64,000 nt of DNA, taken from positions 1 to 64,000 of the forward strand of contig JAEETB010000001.1 of NCBI GenBank assembly GCA_016286575.1, written 5' to 3'. The translations under genes were made by a program, and so were the position numbers. The notes beneath the pieces are model-generated. The model was not told the DNA's origin, ran no database searches, and saw nothing but the letters and a program-made list of their open reading frames with translations. The first letter of the stretch is position 1, and every line of letters begins with the position of its first letter. Shown here piece after piece: positions 1-8,559 of this stretch. The DNA is from Prevotella sp. (GTDB lineage: Bacteria; Bacteroidota; Bacteroidia; Bacteroidales; Bacteroidaceae).

Positions 1-110
1 GTAATCTCATTACACTCCAGACGCCTTTTCATCAATAGCATCTCATCATGCATAGCCTTCATATCTGACATGCACTCACCATTGTCATCGAGAGTATATA
101 TCTTATTCAT
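1..110 (-). CDS. partial IS66-associated ORF (N-terminus MNKIYTLDDNGECMSDMKAMHDEMLLMKRRLE...), runs off the window
   Basis: Open minus-strand frame from ATG at 108-110, directly downstream of an IS66 TnpA-like ORF; coiled-coil-like start. Confidence 0.35.
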   Translation of the reverse strand, partial: MNKIYTLDDNGECMSDMKAMHDEMLLMKRRLECNEI

Positions 111-125
111 TATTATATTGCAATC

Positions 126-482
126 TTAGTTTGGATAGCAGTAGACAGCAACTGCATACAGGTTATTACTCTTAATCTCAATACTGTCACCATCAGGACT
201 CTGAAGCTGTAACATCTTAACCTCCCAGGTCATCTGCTTTGGAGTTTCTTCCTCCAGCGAGAGGGATATGAAAGAGTGCTGCGGCTGCTCCACTGGCTTT
301 GTTGCAGAATAGGTTTTCTTGAACTCCATGAGCCAATTGTAGTCCACTGCTTCATCCTTACCGCTCGGCTTTGCCGCTTGCCACCAACGGGACGCAAGAA
401 TATTACGCAGGCTCCTTCCATTACGGTTCTGGTTGTAGTCCTGCATTACTTTCTCAAAATACTCTCTTGTCTCCATAATCAA
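126..482 (-). CDS. IS66-family accessory protein (TnpA-like) carrying an in-frame extra segment
   Basis: METREYFEKVMQDYNQNRNGRSLR... aligns by eye with the ORF at 7955-8374 and the start of 24332-24613; extra NILASRWWQAAKPSGK segment. Confidence 0.7.
   Translation of the reverse strand: MIMETREYFEKVMQDYNQNRNGRSLRNILASRWWQAAKPSGKDEAVDYNWLMEFKKTYSATKPVEQPQHSFISLSLEEETPKQMTWEVKMLQLQSPDGDSIEIKSNNLYAVAVYCYPN
361..403. repeat. short double-hairpin repeat, copy 1 (inside tnpA-like ORF)
   Basis: ccgctCGGCtttGCCGCTTGCcaccaacgggacGCAAGaat; same core as copies at 13896, 14970 and 25986. Confidence 0.7.
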
Positions 483-531
483 CTGAAATTTGAATTTGGC
501 GACAAAGGTAAATATTATATTTTGAATGACC

Positions 532-553
532 TTACGCTAAAATGATGGCTTAC
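532..553. repeat. IS66-type terminal inverted repeat (right end of the element that begins left of or within position 1)
   Basis: ttacgctaaaatgatggcttac resembles termini at 8393-8414 and 24663-24684. Confidence 0.6.
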
Positions 554-620
554 ACTCCATCCTCCAGAAACAACAGAGAATTATGAACAACGGTTTTATA
601 TAATGAGTTTTCAAAAGTAT

Positions 621-3600
621 TCATGAGTTATAAGCTCTGTGACATTCTACCCTCATTAATTTCTCTTGCATTTTAAATCTTAACATGCCACTAGATGTAA
701 CACCTTCTTTAAGGTAACTGGCAAAGTTCACCACCTCATCAGAAATGAACTCTTTCACATATCCTTTATTCAATGCATATTCCAAAATTGTTAACGATAG
801 TGTACTCAATGCATATGAAAGGAGCGGAAGCACTTTAAGTACAAAAGTCCTTGCCTCAACTAATAGTTCTGGTTTAGCAGGGTCCCCTATTACGTTATTC
901 ATCTCCAAGAATGTAGCCCCTTCTACAAACATAAGAAGCAGTGTCTCCATTCGCTTGATTCCTTCCGCTGTAAAATCTCTATTTTCCCCTCCCTCAAACA
1001 ACTTTCTCATCTTCTTTACTGTTGTGTCAGAAAAGAACAGATGCTCAAAAAGATGTGGTGCTTCGGCCAACCAAGAACAATAGAATCGAATAAGATCTTG
1101 CACTGAAGATGATAATAACTCATCCATATCTGTAGAATCCAGTTTACTCTTAAAAGTCTGAATTACGCCTGCTGTCACTCCCGTCTTAAAGGAAACTTCT
1201 TTAATCCAAGATTCCTCTGTTTCTTCATCACTTACCAAGTCTGCTATTTCAAAAATCTTCTTAATGCGTTGCTCTACAGCTTGTTCTCTATTCCTTGTTC
1301 GCAATCGATATGCAAACAAAGCATTCGAGAACATTTTCTCTCCATCCTCCTTAAAACTATTGATTTTCAAAAGTGTATTATGTTGAATCGAATCAACACT
1401 ATTCGTTGTCAACACGTCAGCCAACATCTTGTTGATAGGGTCATCTACTGTCAAACACTGATCTCCTTTCGCAAAAATTTCATCGGTAATGGCATACCAA
1501 TCCCTACTCGTAGGGGCATCTTGATAACCTATCACATGGCTTGGAACAAGTATAGAGGCCCCTTGGGAACTAAATCCTGCACGACCCGCTCTTCCTGTTG
1601 CATTTAGTATTTCTTCAGCACTTATCATCACTGGCCTTCCCTTATCTTGGTCAAATCTCATTTCACCTGCAATGATAACAACATCTACAGGAAGGTTTAC
1701 ACCTTGAGCCAAGGTTGGTGTTGCAGCCATAACATCTATGGTTCCTTTGAAATAAGATTCCATCACCCATCTTTCCTCACGCAATAAACCCGCATGATGA
1801 ACTGCCACATTCATTTCTTCGGAAATATAGGAGTATTGTGAACCTCCTAGTTCTATACTAATACTCTTAAATAACCTTTTATCTCTTGATGTCGGTGTGG
1901 CTGTGCGTAAATTCAAGTCTTGTATTTGTTTAGCGAGTGTCAGAGCAATGGATGGTCTGTCAATAAACACAATAGATTTCATTCCAAGGGATGCAAATTT
2001 GGCAGCAAGTTGCATGGAAACCGCATTCTTATTCGAACTTACATACCAATTCTTATCAGCAGATAGAAACAACTTTTTGTCCAACAAAGGAACTAGATAA
2101 AAATCATCCATATTACTAGAATCCCATTCGCTCTTCAGTGAGAACAAGCAATAAGGTGTGGCCTTCATCATTTCTTTATCTGCTTTCCCTGGGGCTTTAG
2201 TTTTCCCTCTACTTCTTGCTTCGTCCAGTATTGTTATCAGTTCATCAATCTCTCTTTGCTTATACATCAAGCATCCTTGCAACTGACTGGTAGGTTTCCA
2301 CGGCATAGAGAGGTTTAAGCATTCGCGCCCAGTTACATCACTTATCCAGTTCGATATTTCCTCCCCATTCTCTACCATAGCTGATATTAGCACATAATCA
2401 GCATTAGGCCTTCGCAAAAAGAAAGAGAGCAAACATAACATAGCTCCTAATGATCGATGATCTCCGCCTTTATCTTTACTACTGATTATATGGAATTCAT
2501 CCATTACAACTAGCTGCACATCGTCAAAACGGCTAGGATTTAGCGTCATTATTGTGGTACAGCGTTCTGGAGTCATCACCCATACTGGTGCATCCTCTTC
2601 TTGTAACGTAGTAAACTCCCCTCCAAAATACAATCCTTCCGTTTCTTCAATTCCAAGTAGTGTCGTTATATTCCTTACAACTTGATATTCGAGTGCATGT
2701 GTAGGTACTATATATACCACCCTGCCACCGGAAAGCACAGTCTGTATTATCTTCAACTCAACAAGGGTTGATTTGCCCGCACCAGTTGGGAATGTAATAA
2801 CTGACGAGATGCCAGGAATAAGGAAGCCCTTGTTGATGGCATCCAAATGGTTATCCCATAAATAAGGTCTCTTATGAGCTATTTTGCGTATGGTTTCGCT
2901 CCAGCGCTCCTTGACAACTATCCTACTTTCTATTTTTACAGTTGCATGTTCTATCAGTATTTTTGATGCCATCTTCAGCAAACGTGAAAGTCTGTTGAGG
3001 CTGGGATAGACGTGTCTTAAGGGTGATCGCTGAAAATGAAATGTAAATAATGACAGTTCTGTTACGATGTCAAAGTAGGTGGCATCGAACTCTGTATCGT
3101 TCCCAGAAAGTACTCTGGCTAAATGAACAATTCCTCCCGTCAATGTCTTCCACAACAAAGATTCCGCCCTTTCTTCAATACTGTCGGCATTTTGAACTTC
3201 TTTGTCTGAAATGGCAATAATGCTTCCTAAACGCCCTTGTGCCAAATAGCATAAGGCCATAACGAAATCCTTGCGCGACGGATTATCTATTTCGTTCCAT
3301 TTGATATACCCTGCAGTTTCTTCCGCATCCGCAAAATAATGTCCTATGATGAAAAGCAGTAACGCAACTAGTTCTGGTGGCGCATCATATTTATCAATGG
3401 CTACTGCACTTGGTTCAGCAATTTTTGCTAATAGTTTATGGCACATAGCTGCAACATATGCAATAGAACTGTTTAAAGACTCAAATTGTCCAGACTCTAA
3501 ATAAACCTCCAAAGCCAAAGACAGTTTACCTAAATATTCTCTGTCCTGTTCAAGTTCTTCAGCAGGAAATTGAAGCACATCGCCCGCATACTTTGTTCTC

Positions 3601-3743
3601 ATGCCAAGAATGTGGGCATATATCTTAGAAAGCATCTGTGGCAGGTGGTCAATGTCAACACCATCCACAGAGGGTATTTCTTTAATATAGTCTGCTGTTA
3701 CGCTATTAAACATATTATTGCTTTTTGCTTTCCAGAATGGCAA
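621..3743 (-). CDS. hamB: Ski2-like SF2 DEAD/DEAH helicase, HamB-like (Hachiman); likely start at 3713
   Basis: Walker A FPTGAGKST, DEFH box, ATPTLAQGVNLP, NATGRAGRAG; immediately downstream of a HamA-like gene. Confidence 0.7.
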   Translation of the reverse strand: MPFWKAKSNNMFNSVTADYIKEIPSVDGVDIDHLPQMLSKIYAHILGMRTKYAGDVLQFPAEELEQDREYLGKLSLALEVYLESGQFESLNSSIAYVAAMCHKLLAKIAEPSAVAIDKYDAPPELVALLLFIIGHYFADAEETAGYIKWNEIDNPSRKDFVMALCYLAQGRLGSIIAISDKEVQNADSIEERAESLLWKTLTGGIVHLARVLSGNDTEFDATYFDIVTELSLFTFHFQRSPLRHVYPSLNRLSRLLKMASKILIEHATVKIESRIVVKERWSETIRKIAHKRPYLWDNHLDAINKGFLIPGISSVITFPTGAGKSTLVELKIIQTVLSGGRVVYIVPTHALEYQVVRNITTLLGIEETEGLYFGGEFTTLQEEDAPVWVMTPERCTTIMTLNPSRFDDVQLVVMDEFHIISSKDKGGDHRSLGAMLCLLSFFLRRPNADYVLISAMVENGEEISNWISDVTGRECLNLSMPWKPTSQLQGCLMYKQREIDELITILDEARSRGKTKAPGKADKEMMKATPYCLFSLKSEWDSSNMDDFYLVPLLDKKLFLSADKNWYVSSNKNAVSMQLAAKFASLGMKSIVFIDRPSIALTLAKQIQDLNLRTATPTSRDKRLFKSISIELGGSQYSYISEEMNVAVHHAGLLREERWVMESYFKGTIDVMAATPTLAQGVNLPVDVVIIAGEMRFDQDKGRPVMISAEEILNATGRAGRAGFSSQGASILVPSHVIGYQDAPTSRDWYAITDEIFAKGDQCLTVDDPINKMLADVLTTNSVDSIQHNTLLKINSFKEDGEKMFSNALFAYRLRTRNREQAVEQRIKKIFEIADLVSDEETEESWIKEVSFKTGVTAGVIQTFKSKLDSTDMDELLSSSVQDLIRFYCSWLAEAPHLFEHLFFSDTTVKKMRKLFEGGENRDFTAEGIKRMETLLLMFVEGATFLEMNNVIGDPAKPELLVEARTFVLKVLPLLSYALSTLSLTILEYALNKGYVKEFISDEVVNFASYLKEGVTSSGMLRFKMQEKLMRVECHRAYNS

Positions 3744-4527
3744 CTACACGCTCACTCAAATCCTGCATCCATTCCCTCATCTGGGTCAGATAGATTGAAG
3801 CCCCTTTTCTTCGTTCCACATCTCCAATAACAACGGCATCATATCCCTTAAAAAGACCTTGACGCCCTTTATCAGTATTATGACATGATTCACGGGTTAT
3901 ACCTATACGATAAGTCCAATGATCATGATTAGCAAATGAAGGGCTCAACTCTATATATAAATCGCGATTGTTTACCGGGGAAACGAATTGAGTTAATTCT
4001 GACTTCAGTTTATTATCATATATATGCTTTTCGTAGTCCTTAAATTCAGGCAACACTTTATTCCTTACAAAATCACGGGGATTAGTCGTACATTTGTCCT
4101 CTGTAATAATAATCCGTCTTATCTTGTTGTCTGCGGTCAACACCATTGCTAATCCATCAATACCATGCTTAGCCCGTGCATCATGTGGGGCAACCATATG
4201 GATTGGGCAACCCGGATAATCCTGATGCAATTTGATGTTCAGTGCTATCCACGACATCATCTGAAACAGCCATCCATCCCGATGGTCTATCAGCGTTTCA
4301 TTATCAGCAGGAACAACTAACCTACTTATCATATAGTCAATTGACCCATTGTCTGATGGCATTTCTTCTGGTGCGAGTTTCTCTATAATCATATAGACAT
4401 GCCCATATTCGCCCAGCACCAACTGAGCAATCCATTCTGCTAGTTGTTGCTTATCCACAACCTCATAGTCATCATCGACGACCAAAGGGGAAAGGTCTGT
4501 TCCTATAATTCTAATTGGGTATGCCAT
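3715..4527 (-). CDS. hamA: HamA-like (DUF1837-type) PD-(D/E)xK nuclease
   Basis: 270 aa; GIDGLAMVLTADNKIRRIIITEDKCT resembles a D...ExK nuclease core; coupled to a HamB-like helicase. Confidence 0.6.
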   Translation of the reverse strand: MAYPIRIIGTDLSPLVVDDDYEVVDKQQLAEWIAQLVLGEYGHVYMIIEKLAPEEMPSDNGSIDYMISRLVVPADNETLIDHRDGWLFQMMSWIALNIKLHQDYPGCPIHMVAPHDARAKHGIDGLAMVLTADNKIRRIIITEDKCTTNPRDFVRNKVLPEFKDYEKHIYDNKLKSELTQFVSPVNNRDLYIELSPSFANHDHWTYRIGITRESCHNTDKGRQGLFKGYDAVVIGDVERRKGASIYLTQMREWMQDLSERVVAILESKKQ

Positions 4528-4560
4528 AATTACATTTTATCATTCACCCTTCACATCCAT

Positions 4561-6588
4561 TCAATACTCCAGCGACAGCATCTCCTTTGTCAATTGATTC
4601 ACTCCGCTTACGTCCTGTCTCACCTGCTGAATTTCTTGCTGAATAGCCTCATTATCAAAATTCAATTTCTCCAAGATATAATGGTGCCTGTACTCAAACT
4701 CCTTGAACAAGTCATCCCAAGTCAGAGCATATATTTCGTAACGGTCTTGAATATTCACAAGATACCGCTTGTTGTAAACCTTAAAGCTGTCATACTTGTC
4801 AGTGACGTCCTTGTCTAGTGTTTTCCCCACTACAAAGAATTTCCAAATTCTGCTTTGAGCATTGAACTTTGGATCATTCTTTATCAGTCTGAAATAATCC
4901 TCTGTCTGCCTATACTCTTTAATACCAATCTCAACTGATGGCCGTTTTAGTTCCACTATGATGTTGTCCTCCAGCATCGACGATGTGTTTGCATCGTTCA
5001 CCATTCTCTTCCTCGCCAAGAAAATATCAGGTCTTCTATTCTTCTGCTCGTTGTCAATAGATACGTCTTCTGGTTTCTCTTTTCCATCGAGCACATAAGT
5101 ATAATTTGCCAGAGCCTTTTCAAAAGTCACGTCAGCTGAAACCAGATTGAATTGTTCCCCAAACAGCCAAAAGCATTTCTCCATTATCTTTTGGATGTGA
5201 TCTCTCTCCGTTGTAAACTTTTCCAAATCATTAACCAGCAATTTCAGTCTCTCAATAGCAACCAGACGATTATGCATCATGTTTGCCACTTTGCTGATGT
5301 TCTTGATAGAGGTCGTTTTTAAAACATTGTAAAGTCCACTCCTCTCTTCTTCCGTAAGTGTAACGATATCTTCCAGAATACTCAGGATTTTCTCTCGCTC
5401 ATCTGAACTCAAAAGGATATTCAAGAATGCCACAAGTGTTTTTGACTGGTCCTCGTTCAATCCATTGAATATTTTTGGTTGAATAGAATATATCTGCTTG
5501 ATGGTTTCTATTAAGTCCTGTTTACGGCTTTGGTCATATATGTCTTGCTTAAAACTCGGTAATATTCCCTCACGTTCATACCCGTTTACCAACTTGACTG
5601 CTGCAACCTCCTGTACAAAACCCTTTTCCTTTTCTTCCAGCAGCTTCTTCAGTTTCTTTTGCAGCGACTTATATACCCCGTCTGCCTGATTCTTCACTCC
5701 ATCAAACCGTTCTGAAGGATTCTCTTCGTATTCAAAATTATCAAAATACGCAGACTTTACATATATGCTATGATAAAAGCCCGTTGTCTTGTTATTAAAT
5801 GAAGTAAGAGTCTTAAAGTTCTCATTCAGATTAGATTTCATCATGTAAAAATAGAACTTATCACTTATTCTCTTATTCCATCTAATATAGGTTACATCGA
5901 AATGGCTGTTTTCTATATCCATTGGAATATCATCCGAGTCTGCAATGATATCATCATAAGCCATCTCAATTCCATTTATTTTCAACGCTACGCCCTGTGC
6001 TTCTTTCAAGTATAAGAACCACGCGAACTGTTGTTCTAAGTACTCATAAAAAGACTCCTGTTCCAAATTATCAACCGAAATATCATGCAGATTGATGAAT
6101 TTGACTTCTGTGCCTGTTGAATAAACGGTTTTGTCTAGAGTCCTCTCCTCTGTTGTTTCATACGAAGATAGATCCTGAACATCAATTGATATGGTATATT
6201 CTTTTAACTCATCTTGCTGATTCAAATACCTGGTAGTCCATTCTGCACGATAGGCAAACTTCTGGAACGAGAATCTGCCTTTTCCTTTCTTACCATGCAC
6301 GTCTGAAGTTCGCTGATATGTTTGCCTCTTTTGGGAATCAAGAAACTGTCCAAATGTATACTCAAGCAGGTCTCTTCTGATACCTTTACCATTATCAGAA
6401 ATAATCAAATATGCCAAATTCCCCAATTCATCAGCCTTCTGATACTGAATATCGACGACCTTTGCCTCTGCATCAAAGCCATTCCAAATATACTCAACGA
6501 TAGCCTGACGATAATCATCAGTTAATCCGGAATTGATTACGCTTCTGCTGCTTGCAGATAGCTTATGCTTTACGTTATTAGTAGCCAT
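4561..6588 (-). CDS. GHKL-type ATPase fused to C-terminal PD-(D/E)xK nuclease-like domain
   Basis: N-terminal EYIWNGFDA / ISDNGKGI / GKKGKGRFSF GHKL motifs; C-terminal RRPDIFL...IIVELKRP...YRQTEDY nuclease-like motifs. Confidence 0.75.
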   Translation of the reverse strand: MATNNVKHKLSASSRSVINSGLTDDYRQAIVEYIWNGFDAEAKVVDIQYQKADELGNLAYLIISDNGKGIRRDLLEYTFGQFLDSQKRQTYQRTSDVHGKKGKGRFSFQKFAYRAEWTTRYLNQQDELKEYTISIDVQDLSSYETTEERTLDKTVYSTGTEVKFINLHDISVDNLEQESFYEYLEQQFAWFLYLKEAQGVALKINGIEMAYDDIIADSDDIPMDIENSHFDVTYIRWNKRISDKFYFYMMKSNLNENFKTLTSFNNKTTGFYHSIYVKSAYFDNFEYEENPSERFDGVKNQADGVYKSLQKKLKKLLEEKEKGFVQEVAAVKLVNGYEREGILPSFKQDIYDQSRKQDLIETIKQIYSIQPKIFNGLNEDQSKTLVAFLNILLSSDEREKILSILEDIVTLTEEERSGLYNVLKTTSIKNISKVANMMHNRLVAIERLKLLVNDLEKFTTERDHIQKIMEKCFWLFGEQFNLVSADVTFEKALANYTYVLDGKEKPEDVSIDNEQKNRRPDIFLARKRMVNDANTSSMLEDNIIVELKRPSVEIGIKEYRQTEDYFRLIKNDPKFNAQSRIWKFFVVGKTLDKDVTDKYDSFKVYNKRYLVNIQDRYEIYALTWDDLFKEFEYRHHYILEKLNFDNEAIQQEIQQVRQDVSGVNQLTKEMLSLEY

Positions 6589-6745
6589 ATTTCGTATTAT
6601 GACATTATTCTCTTCGTCTCTGTGCTCACAGATTACCCTGTAGACTTATTCCTTTTCCCCAACTGCCGCCAAAAACAAGAAAGAGCAAAAAGCCCAAACA
6701 CCTTTCACCAAAGCCATGATCTTTCCGCTCTTCATTTCACGTTCA

Positions 6746-7027
6746 TCACTTAGTAAGAATATCATCCTCCCCCAACGGCTCATACGCCCCGTCCTTCGAT
6801 TCAAAAAGTACCGACCCGCTCTCCAGGCACTCCAGCGAATGCCACCAGTCTTTCTCTACCACAAGCATGCGGTTTTCGCCATTCGCGTCAAGCAGAACAC
6901 GCTCTGTCTCGTTGCCATTCTCGTCGTAGAATATCCAACGGATCTTTCCACGAATAACGACAACTGTCTCCGAGCGTAAACCACCATATGAACGTAACCC
7001 CGATTTTACGGGCATTACCGCTAACAT
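6746..7027 (-). pseudogene. 5'-truncated WbuC-like cupin; the first ~16 codons come from the adjacent IS66 end
   Basis: SETVVVIRGKIRWIFYDENG...HSLECLESGSVLFESKDGAYEP parallels WbuC at 33192-33632 (SESVICLEGCLDWIFYEE...HTIEVHEPSTIFEAKDGAYEP); N-terminus missing at the IS boundary. Confidence 0.65.
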
Positions 7028-7076
7028 GATTTTTTGAAAAATTTTATCTGATTGTACTTTGCGCCACTTGATAGTA

Positions 7077-8024
7077 TCAAGCGACCTTTTTTTCCTGCTT
7101 CTTTCCAGGTGTATAATAACACGGGATCATTGACCTGTAGTCATCATCGCCATTCATCATACGGGTCAGTATGTCCTCAACATACTCACCAAAATCAATA
7201 TCGTTCATCTTGCAGCTCTCATACAGAGAGTACATGAAGGCAATATTGGTCGCAGCGTCATGGCTGCCAGAGTTCAGCCAACACCTCCTACCCATAGCCG
7301 CTCGAACTTGTTCGCTTATATGAGCGTAGCGAGTCTTAAGAATGTGACGAAAAACGGATTCGACCGCATTGTTATGCATTTCTATTCTACCATCATGAAG
7401 GAATTTCTTGAAAGCTTCCTCGTCATCGAGTATGTAATTTACCGCTCGCATGACCAGTGCCCCATATTTGTCTTTTTCAGCTCTTATCTTCTTCAGTAGG
7501 CTCATTATCTTGCCCACTATCGAAGCACTGTATTCCAATCGGAACCGATGTCGCCTCTCTGGCGTGTAGTTTCTCGCTTTGGCCTCACGCTCTATCAGGA
7601 ACAATGCATTAATAAGCTGTATCAGCACCAGTACGCGATGGTCAGAGACGAAAGCGTCACCAGATAGTGGGCTTCCTTCCTTATAGAGCATCACCACCAG
7701 TTTCTTCTCCAGTGACAAGGCGGCATGGATATACTCCGTATTGTACTTGAAGTCATCTTCCTTGCTCTTGCGGCTGCGTACCAGTATGCGGGTCTCATCG
7801 TTCTGCACAAAGTTGCAGCTTCTTATCACTTCCAGCATCAGTACTTCCAACCGTGTTCTGAGGTAGTCCATTATCTGATGGATGTATTTGTTCAGCGTAG
7901 ATTGTGGGAAGTGGCACTTCATACTCTCAAGCATCCTGATGACATTCTCCTCACTCAAGTAATAGGCAAACTTCGACTCGAAGTAGAAACGGCAGAAGCT
8001 GGGCATAAGCGGATTACCCTCCAC
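7077..8024 (-). CDS. IS66 transposase (TnpC), N-terminally truncated, with in-frame insertion
   Basis: EMHNNAVESVFRHI...GRRCWLNSGSHDAATNIAFMYSLYESCKMND typical of IS66 transposase C-terminus. Confidence 0.75.
   Translation of the reverse strand: MEGNPLMPSFCRFYFESKFAYYLSEENVIRMLESMKCHFPQSTLNKYIHQIMDYLRTRLEVLMLEVIRSCNFVQNDETRILVRSRKSKEDDFKYNTEYIHAALSLEKKLVVMLYKEGSPLSGDAFVSDHRVLVLIQLINALFLIEREAKARNYTPERRHRFRLEYSASIVGKIMSLLKKIRAEKDKYGALVMRAVNYILDDEEAFKKFLHDGRIEMHNNAVESVFRHILKTRYAHISEQVRAAMGRRCWLNSGSHDAATNIAFMYSLYESCKMNDIDFGEYVEDILTRMMNGDDDYRSMIPCYYTPGKKQEKKVA
7298..7343. repeat. short double-hairpin repeat, copy 2 (inside transposase ORF)
   Basis: ccgctCGAACttGTTCGcttatatgagcgtagcgagtcttaagaatg; shares frame and tail with copy at 25986. 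Confidence 0.65.
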
Positions 8025-8374
8025 GATGGTCTGCGGCTTTTTGCCAAGCTATTACTGTTGATGTCTATGAATCCTCCGTCGGGACTCTCAAGCCGGAGGT
8101 GAGATACCTGCCAGACTGGCTTGGGTTGAGTCTTCTCCTCTTCGATGACCAAGGGAATGAAAGACTGAGGGTCTGGTTCCGATTCCTGGACTGGCTTTGT
8201 CTCATTGGGATATGTCCTTTTGTATTCCTGCAGCCATTTGTAGTCAATGCCTTCATCCTGGCAGTACTTGCGGAGGCTGCGCCCGTTTCGATGCTGGTTG
8301 AAGTCCTGCATCACTTTTTCGAAATATTCCTTTGTCTCCATACTGTAATAGTTTAAACGGAGGCAAAGGTACAT
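7955..8374 (-). CDS. IS66 TnpA-like ORF, 3' end frameshifted over the transposase remnant
   Basis: METKEYFEKVMQDFNQHRNGRSLRKYCQDEGIDYKWLQEYKRTY; C-terminal tail is an out-of-frame reading of the transposase. Confidence 0.65.
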   Translation of the reverse strand: MYLCLRLNYYSMETKEYFEKVMQDFNQHRNGRSLRKYCQDEGIDYKWLQEYKRTYPNETKPVQESEPDPQSFIPLVIEEEKTQPKPVWQVSHLRLESPDGGFIDINSNSLAKSRRPSWRVIRLCPASAVSTSSRSLPIT

Positions 8375-8559
8375 CTTTATGTTGATATCACCTTACGTTC
8401 ATATGGTGGGTTACAATTCATCCCCCAAACTTCCCATCCTTACTTTCAAATGAATCAAATTCGTTATTCCTTCGTTCTACCCAAGCTCTACCCATACTCT
8501 TTGAGTAAGCCTAGAGTATGCCTGCAAGCAGGCTAGAAGCAGCCTAGAGTATGGCAACA

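Larger units (their letters stand above)
6978..8414. mobile_element. internally deleted IS66-family element
   Basis: Inverted termini gtaaaccaccatatgaacgtaa (6978-6999) and reverse complement of ttacgttcatatggtgggttac (8393-8414); carries only tnpA-like and partial transposase ORFs. Confidence 0.75.

Noticed and set aside
6978-8414. 8-bp target-site duplication around the IS66 elements
   Set aside because: Flanks ctccgagc / aattcatc do not match, and the same is true at 24232-24684 and 45610-47790; no duplication found.
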